From assembly GCA_947567585.1 (NCBI GenBank), contig CANONE010000134.1, positions 1 to 5,508 on the forward strand: a stretch of 5,508 nucleotides of DNA. The letters run 5' to 3'. This document shows positions 1-5,508 of the stretch, piece by piece. Every line of letters starts with the position of its first letter. Positions within the stretch are counted from its first letter, which is position 1. Under the pieces are notes generated by a model. The model saw only the letters and a program-made list of their open reading frames with translations. It searched no databases and was not told where the DNA came from. Both the position numbers and the translations under genes were made by a program. This DNA comes from an uncultured Clostridia bacterium. Lineage in GTDB: Bacteria > Bacillota > Clostridia > Oscillospirales > Acutalibacteraceae.

Positions 1-1
1 C

Positions 2-37
2 GAGAGGGGGATGGAGCAAAGCCCCATCGCCCATCTC
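2..37 (+). other. Imperfect stem-loop in the leader upstream of oppB
   Basis: Bases 2-5 (GAGA) pair with 34-37 (TCTC), 7-9 (GGG) with 30-32 (CCC), and 10-14 (GATGG) with 24-28 (CCATC). There is one G-A mismatch (6/33), a bulged G at 29 and a 9-base loop. No T-run follows; the downstream stretch is mixed A and T, so this is a poor intrinsic terminator on the + strand. In many opp operons a hairpin lies between the binding-protein gene and the permease genes and lowers or protects parts of the transcript. That role here is inference, because the upstream gene is outside the window. Confidence 0.45.
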
Positions 38-71
38 ATTATATATAAAACTAAAATGAGTTGATGATAAT

Positions 72-1649
72 ATGACAAAATACTTATTGAAGCGTATACT
101 CAGGAGCCTTTTGTCGGTAATAGTGGTGGTGGCCATTGTCATGGTGCTGATCTATACCGCCTTGAGCCGGCAGCTGATTTTTGCCGCCGACGAGACTTAT
201 ACTAAGCAGAACAATAACGCCCGGGTCACCTATTCCTTCCGTAAATGGCAGGACTATGGCTATCTGGACTATGTTCCCTTCTCGGATTATCTGGCCCAGC
301 TGGTTAAAAACGGCGAGATGGACCAGGCTACCCGGGAGGAGGCGGTAACGCTGGGGCGTAAGCCCGAAAGCGACAGCGAGCTTACCGCGAAATATGTCAA
401 GCAGTTTACAGAATATTACGAAGGCAAGGGCTTCACCGTGCAGAGGCTGAATGCTGTGACCAGCGGCCGGAAGCTGGCCAGCGGCGGACAACCCGCTCTT
501 TTTGCCCACAAGGACAGGCCCATCTTCCAAAGGCTGATCAATTATTTCACCCACATTATCACGGTGGACAATATCCACTATGTGGACGAGGAAACGGATA
601 TAGGAAAGCGGGGTCTTACCTTTACCCTGTATGACCCGGTGTACGGCGGGAAGAAGTTTTCCCCCGCCATCATAGGAAACGGTACCTACCACAAGTATCT
701 TCTCTATTTTGACGACCAGTTTCCGTTCCTGCACCAAAACCTGGTGACGATTACCCTGGGCAAATCTTATTCCGTCAACCGGGATAAAGACGTGCTGGAA
801 ACCATGACGGTTTCCCAAGGGTCGTATGTGAATTCCCCCACCATTTTCCCCACCGGGAAGGAGGAGAACAGCGCGGACGACCTGCATACTGCCACGTATA
901 TGCCAAATTCCCGGGAGTCCTCTCCTGTGCTGGAGGCGCATTTTACCGACGACTACACCAATGTGGTTACCAAAAAAGGCGGAATGTCCAAAATGGGCTA
1001 CTCCTTTATCATTGGTATTTTAGCTACCGCTTTGGCCTATCTGCTGGGCGTGCCTCTGGGCATCATTATGGCCCGGCATAAGGACGGGCTGGTGGACAAG
1101 ATTGGCACCGTCTATATCATTTTCATTATCGCCGTGCCTTCTTTGGCGTATATCTTCCTGTTTAAGGCAATTGGCGGCTCCGTATTCGGCCTGCCTACCA
1201 CCTTCGATATGAATTCCACTGGGAAGCTCATGTACATCCTACCCATTATTTCTCTGGCCCTGCCCTCTGTGGCGAACCTGATGAAGTGGCTGCGCCGGTA
1301 TATGATCGACCAGATGAATTCCGACTATGTGAAGTTCGCCCGGTCCGGCGGTCTTTCGGAAAACGAGATTTTCTTTAAGCACATCTTGAAAAACGCGGCT
1401 ATACCCATTGTTCATGGCATTCCTGCCAGCGTGCTCTTTGCCATGACCGGCGCCATCATTACCGAGCGCGTGTACGTGGTCCCCGGCACCGGCAACCTGC
1501 TGACCCAGGCCATTGGCGCCTATGACAACGGCGTCATTGTGGGCGTAACCCTCTTCTATGCTATTTTGACCATAACCTCCATTATTTTGGGAGACGTACT
1601 GATGTCCATAGTAGACCCGAGGATCTCGTTCTCCTCAGAAAGCAGGTGA
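72..1649 (+). CDS. oppB: Oligopeptide ABC transporter permease OppB, long AmiC-like form
   Basis: Inner-membrane permease that pairs with OppC to form the peptide channel. The 525-residue protein has a basic N-terminus and a first membrane helix at about 9-31. A large extracytoplasmic region (about 33-305) follows, then the usual permease core with helices near 309-333, 343-367, 387-404, 447-468 and 484-513. The EAA loop that contacts the ATPases lies at about 419-446 (FARSGGLSE...KHILKNAAIP). Ordinary OppB/DppB proteins are about 305-340 residues, whereas Streptococcus AmiC is about 500. The ectodomain blocks HKYLLYFDDQFPF and IFPTGK and the C-terminal DPRI match what I recall of AmiC. The start is fixed at ATG 72 because an in-frame stop lies at 57-59 with no other start codon between. 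Its ribosome site is weak (TGAG at 57-60, 11 bases away), so translation may be modest. It is the first gene of the visible operon; the peptide-binding protein is not seen. Confidence in family is very high; substrate specificity is not readable. Confidence 0.95.
   Translation: MTKYLLKRILRSLLSVIVVVAIVMVLIYTALSRQLIFAADETYTKQNNNARVTYSFRKWQDYGYLDYVPFSDYLAQLVKNGEMDQATREEAVTLGRKPESDSELTAKYVKQFTEYYEGKGFTVQRLNAVTSGRKLASGGQPALFAHKDRPIFQRLINYFTHIITVDNIHYVDEETDIGKRGLTFTLYDPVYGGKKFSPAIIGNGTYHKYLLYFDDQFPFLHQNLVTITLGKSYSVNRDKDVLETMTVSQGSYVNSPTIFPTGKEENSADDLHTATYMPNSRESSPVLEAHFTDDYTNVVTKKGGMSKMGYSFIIGILATALAYLLGVPLGIIMARHKDGLVDKIGTVYIIFIIAVPSLAYIFLFKAIGGSVFGLPTTFDMNSTGKLMYILPIISLALPSVANLMKWLRRYMIDQMNSDYVKFARSGGLSENEIFFKHILKNAAIPIVHGIPASVLFAMTGAIITERVYVVPGTGNLLTQAIGAYDNGVIVGVTLFYAILTITSIILGDVLMSIVDPRISFSSESR
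1644..1649 (+). promoter_or_regulatory. oppC ribosome binding site overlapping the oppB stop
   Basis: AGGTGA overlaps the last codons and TGA stop of oppB. It lies 4 bases from ATG 1654 but only 1 base from the alternative GTG 1651. The spacing favours ATG 1654 as the oppC start and suggests that translation of oppC is coupled to termination of oppB. Confidence 0.55.
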
Positions 1650-1653
1650 AGTG

Positions 1654-2631
1654 ATGAAACAAGAATTGACAAATGTAAGCGGGCTGGGGCTTTCCGAAGA
1701 GGAGCTTTTCTCCTTCGTCACCCACAGCGACGTGGAGGCCGAGAAGATTACGGCTCCCCGGTACTCCTACTGGCACTCTGTGTTCCGCGTATTTTTTAGG
1801 AAGAAGATCAATATTATCATTCTCAGTCTTTTGGCTGTGATTATTCTGTTCGCCTTTGTCTATCCCTCTTTGATCACCTTCGACCGGTACGCCAACCTGA
1901 CGGATTCTACCGCCAAGCATCTGCTGCCCGGCGCGGCTATGCAGAAGTTCGGGGCCAGCATCCACTGGATTCTGGGCGCGGGCGCTTCCGGCGAGTCCAC
2001 CTTTGACGCGGTGTGGGTGGGCTCGAAAATCTCCATCTCCCTGGCCTTGATGTGCGCTTTGATCAACATGACCATCGGCGTGCTGCTGGGGGCGGTGTGG
2101 GGCTTTTCCAAGAAGGTAGACGTGGTCATGATGGAAATCTACAATATTCTGGTAAATGTCCCCTACATTTTGCTGATTTCTGTGCTGGTGCTGATCCTTT
2201 CCGCCAGCTTCTGGACCATGGTATTCGCCCTGACGGTCACCGGCTGGCTGGGAGTTGCCTATTCCATCCGTATCCAGGTTATCATTATCCGGGACCGGGA
2301 GTATAACCTGGCCTCCCGCTGCCTGGGCACGCCCACCTTCCGGATTGCCCTGAAGAACATTCTTCCCTTTATGACCTCCATTATTGTGACCATGGCCGCC
2401 ACCGAGATTCCCTCTTACATTTCCTACGAGGTGTTTTTGGCCTACATCGGCATTGGCCTGAAGGATATGTCTCTGGGCCGGCTGATTTCCGAGGCCCAGT
2501 CCGCCATGGTTACCGGCGGCTGGCAGTTTGAATTTTGGAGCCCGGTAGCGGTGTCCGCCATTATTACGGTGGTGCTGTATGTGGTGGGCCAGAACCTGGG
2601 CGACGCTTCCGACCCCAGGACCCATATGTAA
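1654..2631 (+). CDS. oppC: Oligopeptide ABC transporter permease OppC, AmiD-like
   Basis: Second membrane subunit of the peptide channel, 325 residues, close to the family length of about 300-310 plus a slightly long cytoplasmic N-terminus. After a soluble N-terminus (about 1-48; the APRYSYWHSVFR block matches AmiD as I recall it), membrane helices lie near 52-72, 124-148, 163-183, 187-209, 237-252 and 296-316. An external loop follows the first helix. The EAA loop is at about 218-238 (NLASRCLGTPTFRIALKNIL), where it should dock on OppD/OppF. The C-terminus ends in the GQNLGDASDPRTH block typical of OppC. The usual HWFGTDxxG motif after the first loop has become HWILGAGASGES (about 104-115). 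ATG 1654 is chosen over GTG 1651 because of ribosome-site spacing; the difference is one residue. The gene sits 4 bases after oppB and 12 before oppD. Confidence 0.95.
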   Translation: MKQELTNVSGLGLSEEELFSFVTHSDVEAEKITAPRYSYWHSVFRVFFRKKINIIILSLLAVIILFAFVYPSLITFDRYANLTDSTAKHLLPGAAMQKFGASIHWILGAGASGESTFDAVWVGSKISISLALMCALINMTIGVLLGAVWGFSKKVDVVMMEIYNILVNVPYILLISVLVLILSASFWTMVFALTVTGWLGVAYSIRIQVIIIRDREYNLASRCLGTPTFRIALKNILPFMTSIIVTMAATEIPSYISYEVFLAYIGIGLKDMSLGRLISEAQSAMVTGGWQFEFWSPVAVSAIITVVLYVVGQNLGDASDPRTHM

Positions 2632-2637
2632 GGGGGG
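2630..2637 (+). promoter_or_regulatory. oppD ribosome binding site
   Basis: AAGGGGGG begins inside the TAA stop of oppC and ends 6 bases before ATG 2644. It is a slightly off-consensus but purine-only site at good spacing and supports the oppD start. Confidence 0.55.
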
Positions 2638-2643
2638 ACCGGC

Positions 2644-4380
2644 ATGGAAGAGAAAAAAGTATTGCTTTCGATCAAGGACCTGGAAGTCAAGTTCCGGGTG
2701 CGGGGCCGTATCCTCACCGCCATTCGGGGTATCTCTTTGGACATCTTTGAGAACGAGGCCATCGCCATTGTGGGCGAATCTGGCTCCGGCAAGTCTGTAT
2801 TCACCAAAACCTTTGCCGGTATGCTGGACTCCAACGGCTTCATTGACAAAGGCAGCATTATCTTTAACGACGAGGAACTGGCCGACACCCATGTGCGTTT
2901 AGCGGGCACCGCCCGCAATACCATTGCCAACGTGCAAAAGAAGCTGGACGAATATGCCAAGCTGGAGCCCGGCGCAGCTACCTACCGGAAAATCCTGGAG
3001 CTGGAAAGCCAGCGCAAGCAGAAAATGTCCATTGCCGATGAAGAGAGGGAGAAGCACGAGGCTAAAATCAGCGACCTGCAATTTAAGCGGGCGGAGGCGT
3101 TTAACCTGAAGCAGACCCTGGATTCCTCTGCGGACAAGCAGAGAATCAAGGAGCTGGGCCGGGAAATCAGCGGCCTGGACACGGAGATTAAGCGGTTGAC
3201 CGAAGCTTTCGAAAAGCGGAAGAAGGAGAACGCCGCCGCCGTAAAGGCGGACGCCGCTTACAACGCCCAGTATGACAAAAGTATGGCGGCTTTGAAGGCT
3301 CAATATGAGAAGGAGACCGCCAAGGAAGCCAGTCCTGCCGCCAAAAAACGCAATGAAACGCTGGCAAAGGAAATTTACCTTTCTGTGGGCCGGTATCCCT
3401 TCCATAAGAGGGTACGGCTGATTCAGCGGCTCTTAAAGGAAATCAAGAAGGCTATGCAATTGGGCGTAGACCCTATGCAGGACGAGATCTTTGACAAGGT
3501 TGTCTTCCGGGTGCGCTATCTGGATGAAACCGCTGACGCCCTGCATGGCACCTGCACCCTGAACCTGGCCAAGGTGAAGTTTGCCGGGGACTGGGGGCAG
3601 ATTCGCGGCCGGCGGATTGCCACGGTGTTCCAGGACCCTATGACCTCCTTGAACCCCATTATCACCATTGGCAAGCAGATCACCTCCATTATTCTGAAAC
3701 ACCAGAACTGCTCGGAGGTGGAAGCCCGGGCCCGGGCGGTGGAGCTGATGCACAAGGTAGGCATTCCCAACGCGGAGGCCCGGTTTGACGACTACCCCTT
3801 CCAGTATTCCGGCGGCATGCGGCAGCGTATTGTTATCGCCATTGCTTTGAGCTGCCAGCCTAAGATTTTGATTTGCGACGAGCCCACCACGGCTCTGGAC
3901 GTTACCATCCAGGCTCAGATTATCAAGCTCTTAAAGGACCTGCAAAAGGAATTTGGCTATACCATTGTATTCATTACCCACGACCTGGGGGTTGTGGCCA
4001 ATGTGGCCGACCGGGTAGCCGTGCTCTATGCCGGACAAGTGGTGGAGCTGGGCCAGGTAGAAGAGGTCTTCTACGATCCCCGCCACCCGTATACTTGGGC
4101 GCTGCTTTCCTCTCTGCCGCAGCTGGCCCAGAGGAACACCAAGCTCTATTCCATTACCGGTACGCCGCCGTCCCTCTATAACCAGATTACCGGCGATCCC
4201 TTCGCGCCCCGGAACCCCTATTGCCTAAAGCTGGATACCCTCCAGGAGCCGCCTATGTTCCCGGTGACAAAGACCCATTTCGCCAAAACCTGGCTGTTGG
4301 ATCCTCGCGCTCCGAAAATTGAAAAGCCCGAGGCAATCCAGGACATCCACGAAAAGCTGATGAAAGCTTTCAATATATAG
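2644..4380 (+). CDS. oppD: Oligopeptide ABC transporter ATPase OppD (AmiE-like) with a large coiled-coil insertion
   Basis: Cytoplasmic ATPase that pairs with OppF to drive peptide import. In the 578-residue protein, Walker A GESGSGKS is at 44-51, the Q-loop glutamine at 330 (ATVFQDPMTSLNP), the signature SGGMRQR at 389-395, Walker B ILICDEP at 408-414 with catalytic E413, D-loop TALD at 416-419 and H-loop H446. The OppD C-terminal block starts at HPYTWALLSSLPQL (481-494). All active-site elements are present once, so this is a single complete ATPase. The normal length is about 325-355. The excess of about 230 residues lies between Walker A and the Q-loop, roughly residues 81-313: a Lys/Glu-rich coiled-coil part, then a segment of about 70 residues that looks folded. 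The reading frame and codon use are continuous through it, so it is not an obvious assembly error. The C-terminal region has a single cysteine (527) and lacks the multi-cysteine iron-sulfur motif of DppD/OppD proteins in other bacteria, as AmiE also does. Family assignment is very firm; the insert's role is unknown. Confidence 0.95.
   Translation: MEEKKVLLSIKDLEVKFRVRGRILTAIRGISLDIFENEAIAIVGESGSGKSVFTKTFAGMLDSNGFIDKGSIIFNDEELADTHVRLAGTARNTIANVQKKLDEYAKLEPGAATYRKILELESQRKQKMSIADEEREKHEAKISDLQFKRAEAFNLKQTLDSSADKQRIKELGREISGLDTEIKRLTEAFEKRKKENAAAVKADAAYNAQYDKSMAALKAQYEKETAKEASPAAKKRNETLAKEIYLSVGRYPFHKRVRLIQRLLKEIKKAMQLGVDPMQDEIFDKVVFRVRYLDETADALHGTCTLNLAKVKFAGDWGQIRGRRIATVFQDPMTSLNPIITIGKQITSIILKHQNCSEVEARARAVELMHKVGIPNAEARFDDYPFQYSGGMRQRIVIAIALSCQPKILICDEPTTALDVTIQAQIIKLLKDLQKEFGYTIVFITHDLGVVANVADRVAVLYAGQVVELGQVEEVFYDPRHPYTWALLSSLPQLAQRNTKLYSITGTPPSLYNQITGDPFAPRNPYCLKLDTLQEPPMFPVTKTHFAKTWLLDPRAPKIEKPEAIQDIHEKLMKAFNI
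2884..3582 (+). other. Insertion within OppD between Walker A and Q-loop
   Basis: This marks residues about 81-313 of OppD, absent from standard OppD/AmiE proteins, where GSIxxxGxDL is followed shortly by DWxQIRGxxIATIFQDP. Here the two flanks (GSIIFNDEEL at 70-79 and DWGQIRGRRIATVFQDP from 316) are preserved and about 233 residues separate them. Residues about 91-240 are rich in Lys, Glu, Ala, Gln and Leu with few breaks. Hydrophobic residues at 168, 171, 175, 178, 182, 185 and 189 keep perfect 3-4 spacing. Residues about 243-312 contain aromatic and beta-like stretches (IYLSVGRYPFHKRVRLI, FDKVVFRVRYL) and look globular. The exact boundaries are approximate. Confidence 0.8.
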
Positions 4381-4384
4381 GAGG
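4379..4384 (+). promoter_or_regulatory. Strong oppF ribosome binding site overlapping the oppD stop
   Basis: A perfect AGGAGG begins within the TAG stop of oppD and lies 8 bases before ATG 4393. It is the strongest ribosome site in the window. It settles the oppF start at 4393, so the N-terminal extension of OppF is probably translated, and it predicts tight coupling of the two ATPase subunits. Confidence 0.75.
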
Positions 4385-4392
4385 GCCAGCAA

Positions 4393-5508
4393 ATGCTAAC
4401 TACGACGAAAACTGACACCGGCGCCAAAGCGCGCCATCTGCCTGAGCACGGCCCTATTGACAAAAACGGCAAGGAAGTGCTCCTGTCCATCCGAAATGTG
4501 GACATCACCTTTGGCAAAGGGGACAATGCCGTAAAGGCGGTGCAGAACGCCTCCTTTGACATCTACAAGGGGGAGACCTTCTCCCTGGTGGGGGAGTCAG
4601 GCTCCGGCAAGACCACCATTGGCCGGGCTGTGATTCGGGTAAATCCCTGCGCCGCCGGCGAGATTCTCTATAAAGGCGTACCCATCACCGGCAAGATCCC
4701 CCGCTCTTTGGACCGGGAGGTCATCCGGAATATCCAGATGGTTTTCCAGGACCCCGCCGCGTCCCTGAACGAACGGGCCACGGTTGACTACATTGTGTCG
4801 GAGGGCCTTTACAACTTCCACCTGTTTGAGAACGAGGCGGACCGGGTGGAAAAGGTGCGCAACATGATCAGCGAAGTGGGCCTTCTGCCCGAGCACCTGA
4901 CCCGCTATCCCCACGAGTTCTCCGGCGGACAGCGGCAGCGTATCGGTCTGGCCCGGGCCATGGTGATGGAGCCGGAGCTGGTGGTGGCCGACGAGCCCAT
5001 CTCTGCTTTGGACGTGTCCATCCGCGCCCAGGTGCTGAACCTTTTGAAAAAGTTCCAGGAAGAGCGGGACGTCACCTACCTCTTTATTGCCCATGACCTG
5101 TCCATTGTTCGCTTCATTTCCGACCGCATCGGCGTTATCTATAAGGGAAGGATCGTAGAGGTGGCCGAGGCGGAGGAGCTTTTCAACTTCCCGCTGCATC
5201 CCTACACCCGTTCCCTGATTTCCGCTATTCCCATCCCGGACCCCCAGCTGGAGAAGAACAAGGTGCTCTTTACCTATGACCCCTCCGTCCACGACTACAG
5301 CCAGGAAACGCCGGAGCTTACGGACATTGGGCACAACCACTTTGTCTACGGCAGCAAAAAGGAACTGGAGGAATACCGGGCCATTCGGGAAAAAAGCGTG
5401 CCCATGAAGACCATTACCATTCGGGATCCCAACAGTCCGGAGCCCCAGGAGCAAGAGGAGAGCACCCAGGTGGATACCAGCGGTATTCTCGCGTCCCCCC
5501 TGCACGAC
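4393..5508 (+). CDS. oppF: Oligopeptide ABC transporter ATPase OppF (AmiF-like), 3' end beyond window
   Basis: Second ATPase of the importer. I translated 372 residues with no stop before the edge, so the gene is partial. Residues 1-28 form a polar N-terminal extension; AmiF proteins begin near the VLLSIRNVDITFG block (about 29-41). Walker A GESGSGKT is at 67-74, Q-loop Q119 (IQMVFQDPAASLNERATV), signature FSGGQRQRIGLARA at 176-189, Walker B VVADEP at 197-202 with catalytic E201, D-loop SALD at 204-207 and H-loop H234 (FIAHDLSIVRFISDR). The OppF C-terminal block is at 268-283 (LHPYTRSLISAIPIPD). The stretch ASLNERATVDYI...LLPEHLTRYPHEFSGG is strongly AmiF-like. The family usually ends near residue 305-320 (about 335 here allowing for the N-terminal extension). 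This protein goes on with an acidic Pro/Glu/Gln-rich tail (PEPQEQEES) to at least 372. No C-terminal iron-sulfur cysteine motif is present. It sits 12 bases after oppD. Confidence 0.93.
   Translation, partial: MLTTTKTDTGAKARHLPEHGPIDKNGKEVLLSIRNVDITFGKGDNAVKAVQNASFDIYKGETFSLVGESGSGKTTIGRAVIRVNPCAAGEILYKGVPITGKIPRSLDREVIRNIQMVFQDPAASLNERATVDYIVSEGLYNFHLFENEADRVEKVRNMISEVGLLPEHLTRYPHEFSGGQRQRIGLARAMVMEPELVVADEPISALDVSIRAQVLNLLKKFQEERDVTYLFIAHDLSIVRFISDRIGVIYKGRIVEVAEAEELFNFPLHPYTRSLISAIPIPDPQLEKNKVLFTYDPSVHDYSQETPELTDIGHNHFVYGSKKELEEYRAIREKSVPMKTITIRDPNSPEPQEQEESTQVDTSGILASPLHD

Noticed and set aside
41..71. Possible -10 box (TATAAA at 44-49, or GATAAT at 66-71)
   Set aside because: No -35-like sequence lies at suitable spacing upstream of either, and the second overlaps the ribosome-binding region, so a promoter cannot be supported.
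84..941. Minus-strand open frame opposite oppB (285 codons)
   Set aside because: It lies opposite the OppB ectodomain, whose + strand reading is conserved with AmiC; the antisense product has no recognisable features.
1582..2892. Long open frame on the minus strand opposite oppC (436 codons)
   Set aside because: Its product is rich in His, Gly, Gln and Asn with no recognisable domain, it lies opposite two clearly conserved genes, and such frames are a by-product of the GC-biased codon use.
3724..3737. Perfect 14-base palindrome GCCCGGGCCCGGGC
   Set aside because: It is explained by alternating Ala (GCC) and Arg (CGG) codons in the conserved helix of OppD and is not placed where a regulatory site would be expected.
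2644..4380. OppD as a fusion of two ATPases or two separate genes
   Set aside because: Each ABC motif occurs only once and the extra length is all between Walker A and the Q-loop, so it is one ATPase with an insertion.
4597..5505. Long open frame on the minus strand opposite oppF (302 codons)
   Set aside because: It covers the OppF ATPase core in antisense, shows no family motifs and has a low-complexity His/Gly/Val-rich product; it is a shadow of the real gene.

Overview
The window holds an oligopeptide ABC importer operon read entirely on the + strand: two permeases (oppB, oppC) followed by two ATPases (oppD, oppF). The last gene runs off the right edge. All four proteins resemble the Streptococcus AmiC/AmiD/AmiE/AmiF set more than the shorter enterobacterial Opp set. 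This rests on sequence blocks recalled from that family, not on a search. The GC-rich Firmicute-style coding sequence (much use of CGG, CTG, CCC and GGC), the good Shine-Dalgarno sites and the AT-rich leader suggest a clostridial bacterium, perhaps a gut Oscillospiraceae or Lachnospiraceae relative. That placement is inference.

Layout: bases 1-71 are a non-coding leader with a GC-rich imperfect stem-loop followed by an AT-rich stretch. oppB (72-1649) encodes a long-form permease with a roughly 270-residue extracytoplasmic domain. oppC (1654-2631) follows after 4 bases, oppD (2644-4380) after 12 bases and oppF (4393 to the edge) after 12 bases. There are no terminators or promoters between the genes, so they are almost certainly one transcript. 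The peptide-binding lipoprotein (OppA/AmiA) is not in the window and may lie just upstream or elsewhere.

How they work together: OppB and OppC form the membrane channel, OppD and OppF form the cytoplasmic ATPase heterodimer, and an external binding lipoprotein delivers peptides. Both ATPases keep Walker A, Q-loop, signature, Walker B and H-loop residues, so both look able to bind and hydrolyse ATP.

The most unusual feature is a roughly 230-residue insertion in OppD between Walker A and the Q-loop. Its first part is lysine/glutamate-rich and predicted coiled coil, with a clean heptad stretch; its second part looks like a small folded segment. OppF carries an N-terminal extension of about 25-30 residues and an acidic, proline/glutamine-rich C-terminal tail beyond the usual family end. 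I found no RNA genes, mobile elements, CRISPR arrays or extended repeats.
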